A stretch of 64,000 bases of DNA, taken from the NCBI RefSeq assembly GCF_000017625.1, contig NC_009712.1, forward strand, positions 248,001 through 312,000, given 5' to 3'. The position numbers and the translations under genes were made by a program. Below the pieces are notes generated by a model that made no database searches, was not told where the DNA came from, and saw only the letters and a list, made by a program, of their open reading frames with translations. Shown here in pieces: positions 51,473 through 60,298 of the stretch (positions are counted from its first letter, which is position 1; every line of letters starts with the position of its first letter). The stretch is from Methanoregula boonei 6A8. GTDB lineage: Archaea; Halobacteriota; Methanomicrobia; Methanomicrobiales; Methanospirillaceae.

Positions 51473-52705
51473 TTACAGGGTTGTACCCGTCAACGTCACA
51501 ACAATACGGTACACATGGGGGCTGGGAAGAACCGGATTGGCATAGGTTACCTCCTGCCGGAATCCGAGAGGATAGGTTTGTGACGCACCGGCCGTCCCGG
51601 TGAGGATAGATCCGCCGGACGGTAAGGTAACATACGGTCCTGCATTTGCATTAACCTGTAACGCGTGTGCAAGTTTGGTACCAGGTACGTATGCACTCCC
51701 GCTCCAGTCTGTCATAAAACCATTCGTATTCGTTGTATCTGCATCACTGGCGTCGACCGCCCAATCCGCCGTGCTGTTGACAACGACTTGTAATACGTTA
51801 TTCTCCGTATAGGTGGTTCCGGGAGAAAGAGCCCATGGCAATTCTGTTCCGGTAATTGATATTTCAATAGATGAAGTCTCTGTTACCGTTGGTGTGGGTG
51901 TAGGGGTAGGTGTTGGAGTTGGCGTTGGTGTAGCTGTTGGTACTGACAGGGTATCCCCGTCAAGGGTAACCGCGGTCTGTGCCAGTGCACGTCCGTTTAA
52001 TGTTGCGCCATTGTTGAGCGTAACCGCGGTGAAATCCAGGATATTCCCGTTGAAAACAGATGTTGTTCCCAGTGTCGTGGCGCCACCGACCACCCAGAAG
52101 ATGTTCTTTGCCTGTGCACCGCCACTCAGGATAACGTGTTTACCGGAGCTGATACCAAGAGCACCCGGTATCTGGAAGATCCATACATCACTCGCGCTTC
52201 CATTGAGGACAAGATCGTTTGATATTGTCACGGCACCGGTGAACTTATAAAGACCCGGGGCGAGTGTCAGCCCGCCAATTTCCCCGCCGGATCCAATGTC
52301 CGTATAATCCGGGGGAGATCGTGTGGAGGCATCCGTGTACGCTGACTCCATGTTACTTACCGCTAAGGTGAGGTCAGCAGGAGTGGGAGCCGTATAGTCC
52401 GCTGCATAGACCTTTCCCGTCACCAGGGACGATGTTGAAAACTGGCCCGAGGAGTCCAGCGTCAGCCCAAATCCGGTTATGTACGTCGCAACGGCAGGGC
52501 TGATCCCCATATCCCCGCCAACTGATGTGGTTCCCGTGGTTGAGATTGCAGATTTTGCGAGGATCGTATAATTACCGGCTGCTCCAAGATTCACGGTTGA
52601 AACACCCTCTACACCGGGAATTATCGCGGCAGTCACGAGCCCGATTAACGCAAGGGTAAATACAATGGAGAAACGTTTTCCGGTATTTTTTTTTGTACCA
52701 TGCAT
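51473..52705 (-). CDS. Exported ice-binding-like protein (DUF3494) with duplicated-type C-terminal domain
   Basis: A 410-residue exported protein starting at ATG 52705 (seven residues after an upstream in-frame codon). The signal peptide is followed by a domain of about 200 residues (roughly 35-240) with the DUF3494 ice-binding protein pattern: VNLGAAGNYTILAKSAISTT, then VGGDMGISPAVATYITGF, then ASDVWIFQIPGALGISSGKH, then NIFWVVGGATTLGTTSVFNG. A (Thr-Pro)n linker follows, then a C-terminal domain of about 130 residues that is nearly copied by the next gene. Ice binding is known for the family, but some members in non-polar organisms have other or unknown roles. Confidence 0.82.
   Translation of the reverse strand: MHGTKKNTGKRFSIVFTLALIGLVTAAIIPGVEGVSTVNLGAAGNYTILAKSAISTTGTTSVGGDMGISPAVATYITGFGLTLDSSGQFSTSSLVTGKVYAADYTAPTPADLTLAVSNMESAYTDASTRSPPDYTDIGSGGEIGGLTLAPGLYKFTGAVTISNDLVLNGSASDVWIFQIPGALGISSGKHVILSGGAQAKNIFWVVGGATTLGTTSVFNGNILDFTAVTLNNGATLNGRALAQTAVTLDGDTLSVPTATPTPTPTPTPTPTPTVTETSSIEISITGTELPWALSPGTTYTENNVLQVVVNSTADWAVDASDADTTNTNGFMTDWSGSAYVPGTKLAHALQVNANAGPYVTLPSGGSILTGTAGASQTYPLGFRQEVTYANPVLPSPHVYRIVVTLTGTTL
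51672..51752. repeat. Exact 81-bp repeat, copy 1
   Basis: This stretch, inside the C-terminal-domain region of the ice-binding-like gene, is identical over 81 bases to 53207-53287, about 1.5 kb away. Flanking sequence is similar but diverged. The two genes therefore share a recent duplication or are being homogenised by gene conversion. Confidence 0.9.
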
Positions 52706-53004
52706 GGTATACTCCGGGAGGGGCATTGGTTATGCAGGGGATATATTCCCCTGATTATTTCATCTTTTGCTCTATGGAGGACCCGGCAAACTCCTTAATA
52801 GCGGGCTATTCCCCGGTTCAGTACATCATAATTTGAAGTAAACAGCATCTTGGGGTGTGGAATCACCCTGCATTTTTTGGACACTCCCGGGAATGCGTCA
52901 CTCCACAATTCAGTATATTTCCGGACACCGGTGCTCTCATTGTATACGGGATACCATCATTTTTTTTGGTTTTTTCTCGCAGGAAATACAAAAAGAAACA
53001 TGGG

Positions 53005-53520
53005 TTATATGGTTGTACCTGTTAACGTCACCACAATACGATACACATTGGGGTTGGGAAGAAGGGGATCGGTATAGGTTACCTGCTGCTGGAACCCGAG
53101 GGGATATGAGACTTGTGACGTACCGGCAGTCCCGGTGAGGAGAGATCCGCCAGCAGGTAAGGTAACATAGGAGCCTCCGTTTGCATTAACCTGTAACGCA
53201 TGTGCGAGTTTGGTACCAGGTACGTATGCACTCCCGCTCCAGTCTGTCATAAAACCATTCGTATTCGTTGTATCTGCATCACTGGCGCCGACCCCCCAGT
53301 TCGCCGTACTGTTGACAACGACCTGTAAAGTATTATTTTCTGTAAATGTGGTCCCGGGAGAAAGTGCCCATGGCGATTCTGTTCCGGTAACGGTGATTTC
53401 TATGGCTGACATCTGATCTGCCGTCAGGATTGCTGATGTTGTAGACGATGCGGCTATCGCTCCCTGCGGAAACGCAAAGATACACACAAGGATTAAAAAC
53501 AGTAAAAGGATTTTTTTCAT
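53005..53520 (-). CDS. Exported paralogue of the ice-binding-like protein's C-terminal domain
   Basis: A 171-residue protein with a signal peptide (KILLLFLILVCIFAFPQGAI) followed by only the domain found at the C-terminus of the ice-binding-like protein (SAIEITVTGTESPWALSPGT, then NTNGFMTDWSGSAYVPGTKL, then NVYRIVVTLTGTTI). It lacks the DUF3494 domain and the Thr-Pro linker. The domain is beta-rich, of unknown function, and could mediate surface association. The two genes are tandem on the same strand about 300 bases apart. Confidence 0.8.
   Translation of the reverse strand: MKKILLLFLILVCIFAFPQGAIAASSTTSAILTADQMSAIEITVTGTESPWALSPGTTFTENNTLQVVVNSTANWGVGASDADTTNTNGFMTDWSGSAYVPGTKLAHALQVNANGGSYVTLPAGGSLLTGTAGTSQVSYPLGFQQQVTYTDPLLPNPNVYRIVVTLTGTTI
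53207..53287. repeat. Exact 81-bp repeat, copy 2
   Basis: Identical to 51672-51752. It lies in the paralogous domain of the shorter exported protein. Confidence 0.9.
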
Positions 53521-53726
53521 AATTCAAACCTTCATCATCCGGACCCCCGGATGCTTTGTGATACCTCCGGGAGAATATATAATCGTTTTAATCATTGCAA
53601 AAACAACAATAAAGTATTAAATACCCACATCCTGAATTGACAACAGGGCATGATCAAAGATACGGATAATACGGGTTGATTCTGCCTGTGGATCCCGCAG
53701 CCTGCTGGGGTCATTGGTCCTATGTT

Positions 53727-54893
53727 ATGCACCCGGATACGATACTAACCAGAAGATGCGGAAAAATAATCCGTGGCATTTTTATTGTCGTTCTCATCAC
53801 TTCTCTTCTTTTCTTCTCCCCGGCGGTTGCCGGAGATCCAAAACTCACGATCGTCCTGACCGCACGAATTGTTCCTGTCTCATCAGCCTGGTTTGCCACA
53901 AACGTCACGGAGGGACCTGCACTGCTTCCGGTAGCATTTACCGACCAGTCCACAGACATGCCGGTATCCTGGAAATGGGACTTCGGGGACGGGGCTGTGG
54001 ATACCGTCCGGAACCCGGTGCACATCTTCGAGACCCCGGGCATATACACGGTTCTGCTGACCGTTGGTACAATGTCCGGCAATTCGTCACGAGCAGCACA
54101 AATTATCGATGTGGGTGCGCCGCCGGATGCGCTGGGATCCAATACCCTCAGGACATCAGCGATCGGCCCGGGAACAACAACGACTCTTGACTTTTCAGCG
54201 CAGGCCGGGACGAGTATCGATATAACGACAAACAACAGCGTACAGGCCGGTACACCGGTCACCGTGACCGAATATTCCAGCCCGCCGTTTCCAGAAATGT
54301 CACTTCCGGCATTTACTGCTGCAGGCAGGTACATTGCAATCTCCGCACAGGGGCTGGAAGCAAATGTCAGCTCGGTAACCATAACGATGCAGGAACCGGC
54401 CCCCCTCCCGGCAGGTGTCACCGAGGCAAACCTTGTAATCGAATTCTTCGACCCTGCAACCGACACCTGGACCGTTCTTCCCTGTACCCTCGATACCACC
54501 AGCCACACGATATCGACCACATCCACGCATCTGAGCGCCTACGGGCTGTTTGCATCACCAGTGACTGCAGCACCCGGGAGTGGCAGCTCTTCTGGCGCAA
54601 GTGAAGGGGGCTTTCTCTCCGGAGGGAGTTCCTCCGGCGGCAGTGGCAGTGTAGGTCTCCTGCAATTTTTCCAGCTGGCGCCTGTCCGGGCTCCTCTGAC
54701 ACCGGCAGGAATTCATGTGAACACTCCGGCAGTAGTACCTGTATCTGCCCAGAAGGCACCGGTCCAGACTCCTGCAGCGGGAACATCGGCACAGACTTCA
54801 CCCGGGCTTCCCCTCATGGGAATAGCAGTTGTCGTGGCAGTACTTGCCATAACCGGTGTTGCACTGCTGGCATTTGCCCGGAGGAACACATAA
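53727..54893 (+). CDS. PKD-domain surface protein with C-terminal membrane anchor
   Basis: A 388-residue exported protein starting at ATG 53727 (an earlier TTG is less likely). The signal anchor is near residues 15-35. A PKD domain spans about 55-128 (VAFTDQSTDMPVSWKWDFGD, then VHIFETPGIYTVLLTV), with the diagnostic WDFGDG. It is followed by a PGF-pre-PGF-like beta region (LVIEFFDPATDTWTVLPCTL), a Gly/Ser-rich linker (GSGSSSGASEGGFLSGGSSS), and a TM helix (MGIAVVVAVLAITGVALLAF) with ARRNT at the end. Probably a cell-surface or adhesin-like protein. Confidence 0.83.
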   Translation: MHPDTILTRRCGKIIRGIFIVVLITSLLFFSPAVAGDPKLTIVLTARIVPVSSAWFATNVTEGPALLPVAFTDQSTDMPVSWKWDFGDGAVDTVRNPVHIFETPGIYTVLLTVGTMSGNSSRAAQIIDVGAPPDALGSNTLRTSAIGPGTTTTLDFSAQAGTSIDITTNNSVQAGTPVTVTEYSSPPFPEMSLPAFTAAGRYIAISAQGLEANVSSVTITMQEPAPLPAGVTEANLVIEFFDPATDTWTVLPCTLDTTSHTISTTSTHLSAYGLFASPVTAAPGSGSSSGASEGGFLSGGSSSGGSGSVGLLQFFQLAPVRAPLTPAGIHVNTPAVVPVSAQKAPVQTPAAGTSAQTSPGLPLMGIAVVVAVLAITGVALLAFARRNT

Positions 54894-55204
54894 AAGAGCA
54901 TACTCTCTCTCCTCCCCCGTATTAAAAAAAATCGCCCGGGAATTCCAGAATGTGTAATACCAGAAAACATGCCTGTCCTCTGTGCCATGCTTCAGGTTCG
55001 CATCATAATTAAAAATCTGGGCAATTATGGTTTGATTCTGTATCTCCCTTGGGGGACCGGGCAGTAACCGACAATCCTCACAAAGATGAAACATCAAGGG
55101 GCCTGAAACAAACCTGACATTCCCGTTGTGATCCAAATTTTGTAAACAACAGGTAGGTCTCTATACACATAAGCCATGTACTCGCCTTATCAGGGACAAC
55201 AAAA
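54894..55204. other. Intergenic region without recognised features
   Basis: About 311 bases between the PKD protein and the nuclease-like gene. A T-poor, mixed region with no hairpin or ORF worth reporting. The AT-rich right end (about 55136-55204) could hold the promoter of the downstream gene. Confidence 0.5.
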
Positions 55205-55522
55205 ATGCCAACACCACATGAAATAGGAAAGGCCGGAGAGGGATGTGCAGTCGAATTGTTTAAAGGAAAAGGATTCACCATCGATAAATGGGATACTCAT
55301 ACTCTGGGTACAGCAAACATCGAAGCGCATAGCAGAGAGGGTAAAATCCTTGTCCAGGTAAAATCGGCGATTTTTGACGAACCCTCATATTTATCCGCGA
55401 AAGAGCAAAGGAACGTAAAAGCACTGGCTACAAGAATTGGTGCTGTTGCATGGGAAGCAAAAGTTATCTTAAATACAAATTTAGATCTCGTCGGTGATAT
55501 CCGGTTAAGACAACTGGATTAG
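55205..55522 (+). CDS. Small PD-(D/E)XK nuclease-like protein (105 aa)
   Basis: The N-terminal pattern GKAGEGCAVELFKGKGFTID followed by TANIEAHSREGKILVQVKSA resembles the endonuclease-like core of YraN/Mrr-type proteins: a helix, then a strand with an acidic residue, then (E/Q)xK as QVK. The central Asp usually found in YraN (EID) is replaced by Asn-Ile-Glu. It is AT-richer than most neighbours. No restriction or modification partner is adjacent. It could be a Holliday-junction-type, DNA-repair or defence nuclease; function unproven. Confidence 0.65.
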   Translation: MPTPHEIGKAGEGCAVELFKGKGFTIDKWDTHTLGTANIEAHSREGKILVQVKSAIFDEPSYLSAKEQRNVKALATRIGAVAWEAKVILNTNLDLVGDIRLRQLD

Positions 55523-55734
55523 CGCATGAGACTGAACTACGAATAGAATTATTTGTTTTCTCATTTTTTGCTCACCTGGCGCAGGATGAAACCGTGGCCT
55601 CTTTATTCTTTAGGAAAAATGATCAGAACAGGCAATTAAATTATTCAAATCGTTTTTGGATCCGGCATTTTTTATTTCATGGCAAGGTAACCGTGCCCGG
55701 ACCCCTGCCCCTGGAACCGGACGGACACCGGGAA
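55523..55734. other. Intergenic segment upstream of the shared leader element
   Basis: About 210 bases (part of a 342-base gap). AT-rich around 55600-55680 with no ORF of note. The right part of the gap holds the element annotated at 55735-55851. Confidence 0.45.
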
Positions 55735-55851
55735 AAAGGACTTAATAAAGTGTTCCCTGAGAAGCAAAAATTGGCACACCTTTTGCAACGTCCGCACAGG
55801 CTTAACCTCTCTCCCGTTCCATGGTAGCATGTCTGGTAGACAATAAAAAAA
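55735..55851 (+). promoter_or_regulatory. Shared promoter/leader element, copy 1 (thermosome)
   Basis: A promoter-like segment with a TATA-like CTTAATAAA at 55741-55749 and the inverted repeat GCAAAA (55764-55769) to TTTTGC (55781-55786). The predicted start of transcription, about 25 bases after the TATA-like box, falls within the inverted repeat, which makes it a good operator candidate. The entire stretch aligns almost without gaps to 59148-59266, at roughly 75-80 percent identity by eye, so it is a duplicated unit and not only a binding site. Confidence 0.7.
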
Positions 55852-55864
55852 TGAGGATTATACA

Positions 55865-57508
55865 ATGTCACAACAGCTTGGCGGACAGCCAATTATTATT
55901 CTCCGGGAGGGGACAACACGGAATCGGGGCGAGGAGGCCCAGGCAAGCAACATTGCCGCAGCAAAGGCAGTGGCAACTGCGGTCCGGTCGACCCTTGGGC
56001 CAAAAGGCATGGACAAGATGCTCATCGACGGCATGGGTGATATTGTCATCACCAACGATGGCGCAACCATCTTAAAAGAGATGGACATTGAACATCCCGC
56101 CGCAAAGATGATGATCGAGATCGCAAAGACCCAGGATGACGAGGTCGGCGACGGGACCACATCGGCCGTTGTCATCGCCGGTGAACTCTTAAAGCAGGCA
56201 GAGGGACTGCTCCAGTCGCATGTTCACCCGACCGTTATTGCGGAAGGGTACCGGCAGGCGGCCGTAAAGTCACAGGAGATCCTCGCGGGAATTGCTATTG
56301 CCGTACAACCCGCCGATACCGCGATGCTTGAAAAAGTTGCAGAGACGGCGATCAGCGGCAAGGGTGCAGAGGCCTACAAAAAACTGCTCTGTGCGATGGT
56401 GGTAAAAGCGGTCTCCTCTATTGCCGACCCTGACGGGACTGTCGACATCAAACACATCAATGTGCAAAAGAAAGTCGGCGGTGCCGTGGAAGATACCGTT
56501 CTTATCGAAGGCATGGTCCTTGACAAGGAGCGGGCAAACCCCGGCATGCCAAAAAAGGTAAAGGATGCAAAGATTCTCCTCTTAAACGCGGCAGTCGAGT
56601 TCAAAAAGACCGAGGTCAGCGCCGAGATCAACATCTCCCGTCCCGAGCAGTTGCAGGCCTTCCTTGACGAGGAAGCCCAGATGGTGCACGCCCTTGCAGA
56701 AAAGATCATTGCAAGCGGTGCGACGGTATTGTTCTGCCAGAAAGGCATTGACGACCTCGCCCAGCACTATCTCACAAAAGCCGGCATTCTTGCAGTTCGC
56801 CGGGTAAAAAAGAGCGACATGGAGAACCTTGCCCGTGCTACCGGTGCAGCGCTTGTCAACAGCATCGATGCCATTTCCCCCTCTGATCTCGGGACTGCCG
56901 GCCTTGTGGAGGAAAAGAAGTTCTCCGGTGAAGAGATGATCATGGTCGCACAATGCAAAAACCCAAAAGCAGTCTCCATTATTATCCGTGGCGGGTCCGA
57001 TCATGTTATCGATGAGATCGAGCGTGCCCTCCATGATGCGCTCATGGTCGTCAGCGTTGTCGTAAAAGACAAAAAAATCGTTGCCGGGGGTGGGGCTCCC
57101 GAGACCGAGCTTGCGCTCCAGTTGCGGCATTATGCCTCGACCATCGGGGGCCGTATCCAGCTTGCCATTGAAGCATTTGCCTCAGCAATGGATGTTATTC
57201 CCCGTGCCCTTGCCGAGAACGCCGGCCTTGATCCTATCAATTTGCTTGTTGCGATCCGGGCTGAGCATGAATCCGGGCACCGGACGTTCGGCCTTGATGT
57301 GTACGCGGGAAAACCTGTTGACATGCTTAAGGCCGGTGTTGTTGAGCCGCTGAGGGTCAAGACCCAGGCGATCACGAGCGCAACAGAAGCGGCGGTCATG
57401 ATCCTGCGCATCGACGATGTCATCTCCTCGTCGAAATCCTCAGCCCCGCATGGCGGGATGCCACCCGGCGGGATGGGCCAGATGCCCCCGGGAATGGGAG
57501 ACTATTAA
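55865..57508 (+). CDS. Thermosome subunit (group II chaperonin), copy 1
   Basis: A 547-residue chaperonin subunit of the archaeal CCT-like family. The ATP-binding signature is [14 protein letters not shown] after DDEV, the equatorial motifs [13 protein letters not shown] and [20 protein letters not shown] are intact, and [18 protein letters not shown] is in the nucleotide-binding part. The C-terminus is Met/Gly-rich ([18 protein letters not shown]), typical of group II chaperonins. It assembles into a double ring to fold cytoplasmic proteins. ATG 55865 follows TGAGGAT. It is paralogous to the divergent copy at 61498-63108 and has the shared leader element upstream. Confidence 0.96.
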   Translation: MSQQLGGQPIIILREGTTRNRGEEAQASNIAAAKAVATAVRSTLGPKGMDKMLIDGMGDIVITNDGATILKEMDIEHPAAKMMIEIAKTQDDEVGDGTTSAVVIAGELLKQAEGLLQSHVHPTVIAEGYRQAAVKSQEILAGIAIAVQPADTAMLEKVAETAISGKGAEAYKKLLCAMVVKAVSSIADPDGTVDIKHINVQKKVGGAVEDTVLIEGMVLDKERANPGMPKKVKDAKILLLNAAVEFKKTEVSAEINISRPEQLQAFLDEEAQMVHALAEKIIASGATVLFCQKGIDDLAQHYLTKAGILAVRRVKKSDMENLARATGAALVNSIDAISPSDLGTAGLVEEKKFSGEEMIMVAQCKNPKAVSIIIRGGSDHVIDEIERALHDALMVVSVVVKDKKIVAGGGAPETELALQLRHYASTIGGRIQLAIEAFASAMDVIPRALAENAGLDPINLLVAIRAEHESGHRTFGLDVYAGKPVDMLKAGVVEPLRVKTQAITSATEAAVMILRIDDVISSSKSSAPHGGMPPGGMGQMPPGMGDY

Positions 57509-57553
57509 CCCCCCTTTGTCTAGGGTGGATTTCGCAGATCACAAGAGTACATT

Positions 57554-57751
57554 ATGGCTAAACAATTATTACGATCGGTAGTTGCGGGAGCACAATCCGG
57601 ATACATCATCCGGTGGATCTGTCCCTCATGTTATGCAGAAAATAAAATTATCAACAGGACCGCCGGGGATTTTTTCAAGGCATCCCGGGACGCTTCATGC
57701 CGGCAGTGCAGGGAACGTTTAACCATTTCAACACCCTGCTTTCACGGGTAA
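57554..57751 (+). CDS. 65-residue zinc-ribbon-like small protein
   Basis: MAKQLLRSVVAGAQSGYIIR precedes WICPSC (first CXXC) and CRQCRERL (second CXXC) about 25 residues later, a two-knuckle zinc-binding pattern. It lies 45 bases downstream of the thermosome gene on the same strand and may be co-transcribed. Family not recognised. The codon use is compatible with a genuine small gene. Confidence 0.6.
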   Translation: MAKQLLRSVVAGAQSGYIIRWICPSCYAENKIINRTAGDFFKASRDASCRQCRERLTISTPCFHG

Positions 57752-57979
57752 CCGCCCATTTCCTCCTTTTTTGTCCGGGGGGCGGGGCCAGCACCGCGAA
57801 AATCCTTTTCATGGAGTATACGTACGCGTAAATCTGAATGCAGAGAAAAACCCGGAATGATAGGATAAAAATTGTGTTTTTGTAATTTTTTTACCTCAAA
57901 AGAAGGATTCACCCGGTCAGAACCGGTTCTTCCTTGCGCAGTTGCAAAAAAAAGAGTGTCCCTTTCCGGAGACCGCCGT

Positions 57980-58561
57980 TCACACGATCCTGGACAGGAC
58001 GCCCGTACTCAGGTCGTAGTAAATCCCGTAGATCTTAATTTTGCCTTCATCCGCAGCCTTTTTTACGAACGGGTACGCGGTCAGGTGCTCAACCTGGACA
58101 CGGATATTCTCCATTTCGATCTGCTTCCACCGCTCTTTCATCTCATCCTGGGTTCTCGGAGGTGCAATCCACGAATCCACCCGGTTCTTTGCCTCGCGGG
58201 CTTCATTGAGCCAGAGAGGAATATATGCGTCCTTGAGATCCTCATCAAGAGCCCGTATGGCATCACACTCTGAGTGACCACAGATGACAACATCCTCTAC
58301 TTTCAGATGAATAATTGCATATTCGAGGACGGCTGCAAAGTTCCAGTCATGATTCGGTGCAATATTGCCCATATTACGATGAATATAGAGCGTACCGGGG
58401 GGTGCATTGGTGATGTGGCCGGTCTGGATCCTTGCATCAGAACAGCCAATCCAGAGAACTTTAGGTTTTTCACCCCCGGCCAGCTCCCGGTACTGGGCGA
58501 TATTATCTTTAAAAAAGGTTTCCTGAAATTTTTTGTTCCCTGTAAAGATCTCTTCTAACAT
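57980..58561 (-). CDS. Beta-class carbonic anhydrase
   Basis: A 193-residue beta carbonic anhydrase that interconverts CO2 and bicarbonate. Zinc ligands are Cys40 in WIGCSDARIQ, His96 and Cys99 in CGHSECDAI, and the Asp42-Arg44 dyad is in SDAR. In methanogens it would supply bicarbonate or CO2 at the cell interior. Upstream of its ATG on the minus strand is a small inverted repeat near the ribosome-binding site (about 58576-58592). Confidence 0.92.
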   Translation of the reverse strand: MLEEIFTGNKKFQETFFKDNIAQYRELAGGEKPKVLWIGCSDARIQTGHITNAPPGTLYIHRNMGNIAPNHDWNFAAVLEYAIIHLKVEDVVICGHSECDAIRALDEDLKDAYIPLWLNEAREAKNRVDSWIAPPRTQDEMKERWKQIEMENIRVQVEHLTAYPFVKKAADEGKIKIYGIYYDLSTGVLSRIV

Positions 58562-58672
58562 CTGTCTCTCTCCTGCAACTCCAAAAGTTGGTCACTTTTT
58601 TTTTAATCCTTTGCCGGTGATAAAATGCGGAGAGGTTTTGATCCAAAGGACCGGTTCTCCTTTGCACGGCAG

Positions 58673-59116
58673 TTACGGGACAAACTTTATGCCCGGAAAA
58701 ATTTTACCCTGGGCATCATTGTTGGCAATCGCTACGCCAAACGTGTCCCGAATGATCGCGCTGAACTCTTTTTCACGGATCAGTTTTGGAAATCCTGAGG
58801 TCTGGCGCTGGAAAACCCGGACCCACTTACTCCAGAGCAGCATGCACTGGACAGACTGGGTACTGTTCGGCCGGACATGGGCCTCCAAAAATGCATTGAA
58901 GACCGTTAATTCGTGGAACTCCCAGGGTTCGCCTTCGATTCCTGCCAGCCGGAACTTTTCGCCAAACCGGCTTAGCGTATCCAGGCTCTCCTTATCAATA
59001 AATTCCGGGAGGGGGTGGTCTCCTTTGCCGGCGGGTTTGCCCCGGATCCGGCGGGATTGTTCAGCCACGGCAGTCCGGGAGGGGATAACGGGTCCTCTGC
59101 TTTTTATCTGGGACAT
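58673..59116 (-). CDS. Hypothetical protein (147 aa) with helical C-terminal domain
   Basis: A basic N-terminus (MSQIKSRGPVIPSRTAVAEQ) precedes a middle helix, and the C-terminal half (VQCMLLWSKWVRVFQRQTSG, then FSAIIRDTFGVAIANNDAQG, then KIFPGIKFVP) resembles the small winged-helix modules found at the ends of some phage/plasmid primases (W..W spacing, EFS..I...FG, G..PGIKF). The resemblance is by pattern only. Positioned between carbonic anhydrase and the shared leader element, on the minus strand. Confidence 0.6.
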   Translation of the reverse strand: MSQIKSRGPVIPSRTAVAEQSRRIRGKPAGKGDHPLPEFIDKESLDTLSRFGEKFRLAGIEGEPWEFHELTVFNAFLEAHVRPNSTQSVQCMLLWSKWVRVFQRQTSGFPKLIREKEFSAIIRDTFGVAIANNDAQGKIFPGIKFVP

Positions 59117-59147
59117 GAGTTTTTAATCACCAGCCGGGATTCTGGAG

Positions 59148-59266
59148 AAAGGACTTAATAGATTGTTACCTGAAAAGCAAAAATTGAAACATCTTTTGCA
59201 CCATCAGCACAGGCTTATCCGCTTTCCCGTTCTATCGGGACAGGCTCTGGCAGAAAATAAAAAAAA
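59148..59266 (+). promoter_or_regulatory. Shared promoter/leader element, copy 2 (methanogenesis marker 8 operon)
   Basis: Counterpart of 55735-55851. The TATA-like CTTAATA lies at 59154-59160 and the inverted repeat GCAAAA (59177-59182) to TTTTGC (59194-59199) at the same spacing. It ends in an A-rich stretch like that of copy 1. The leader of about 110 bases leads to a small ORF (59292) and then the DUF2099 gene. The repeat could be an operator or part of a structured 5' leader. Confidence 0.7.
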
Positions 59267-59291
59267 CTGTATACGGGAGGAAACAGGAACC

Positions 59292-59435
59292 ATGGCGACT
59301 GAGGAGCAAACAAGCAACGGTCGGGCGGTTCTGCTACGGTGCCGGTGGACCGGGGCCCTTTTCCGGGATAAAAAAATCCGGGGATCTGCCGGTTGTCCGG
59401 ACATCAGGAATGGTATTTGTGGGGAGCTGGAATAA
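59292..59435 (+). CDS. 47-residue Cys-containing small protein preceding methanogenesis marker 8
   Basis: MATEEQTSNGRAVLLRCRWT and onward to a C-terminal segment with GCPDIRNGICGELE. Three cysteines are present (Cys17, Cys36, Cys43). The start is preceded by GGGAGG and its TAA shares a base with the next ATG (TAATG), so it is translationally coupled to the marker 8 gene. Family not recognised; it may bind a metal. Confidence 0.55.
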   Translation: MATEEQTSNGRAVLLRCRWTGALFRDKKIRGSAGCPDIRNGICGELE

Positions 59436-60298
59436 TGGATAACCCTCCTGTCGATGAACATATTTTTGAGACCGTGGGAAAATGCCGTATAAAAGTGCAT
59501 AACGGGCAGGTCGTGGAGATCGGCGAACCACGGATTAGAGGCTGCCCCTTGGCGAAACGGTTTGAAATTCCCGTTGATGAAATATCCAAAGAAGGAATTA
59601 AAAAAACCATCGAGCGCAGGATCCGCTCGTTTGGGATGTGCACAGCCCGCCGGAAGGTAATTTCCGACAAGGAGTTCTTTGGTTTCGCGCCGGCGGAGCT
59701 GCTTGCATGCGGCCTGCGCAGCGGGATGATCGATGCTGCAGTTATTCCCTGCGATGGGGCAGGTACCGTTATTATCACCAACCCGTCCATGGTGCTGGGG
59801 ATAGGCGGCTTGTTGTCAGGACTTATTTTTACCACTCCCATCCCTGAAGTAATGGATAGTATTGAGGAAAACGGCGGGGTTGTTTTTGACCGGGCGACCG
59901 CCCGCCTCGATCCCGTCGGAGGTGCCCTGCTCGCACACAGGAGGGGTTTTTCCCGTATTGCCGTCCCTGTATCCGATCCAAAAATTGCAGAAACCATCCG
60001 GGCATTCTATCCCGCCGCCCTTATATTCGGCGTTCATCTGAGCGGGATTACCGGGGAAGGAGCCCGGCGGATCGTTGCGGTCTCGGATCTTGTCACCGGG
60101 TGTGCATCAAAAACCATCCGGGCAATCGGGAGAAAAAAAGCACTTCTCCAGGTGGGGGCAGTCATCCCTATCTTTGCGCTTACCCACCGGGGAATAGAGC
60201 TCATCATGAAACGGGTACTTGAAGCGGATGAAAAATTTTTCCTGGATCCGACCCGATTTGCGGTGAGCTGCAAAAAGCAACCGGAACCGCTGTTATAA
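59435..60298 (+). CDS. Methanogenesis marker 8 protein (DUF2099)
   Basis: A 287-residue protein matching the marker 8/DUF2099 family (TIGR03275), one of the families found nearly only in methanogens. Diagnostic text: FETVGKCRIKVHNGQVVEIG, GCPLAKRFEI, RSFGMCTARRKVI, FGFAPAELLACGLRSGMIDA, and PCDGAGTVIITNPSMVLGIG. Several cysteines are present (near residues 13, 34, 69, 92 and 106). Its biochemical role is not established; a role around methyl-coenzyme M reductase or cofactor maturation is plausible. The ATG overlaps the stop of the preceding small ORF. Confidence 0.88.
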   Translation: MDNPPVDEHIFETVGKCRIKVHNGQVVEIGEPRIRGCPLAKRFEIPVDEISKEGIKKTIERRIRSFGMCTARRKVISDKEFFGFAPAELLACGLRSGMIDAAVIPCDGAGTVIITNPSMVLGIGGLLSGLIFTTPIPEVMDSIEENGGVVFDRATARLDPVGGALLAHRRGFSRIAVPVSDPKIAETIRAFYPAALIFGVHLSGITGEGARRIVAVSDLVTGCASKTIRAIGRKKALLQVGAVIPIFALTHRGIELIMKRVLEADEKFFLDPTRFAVSCKKQPEPLL

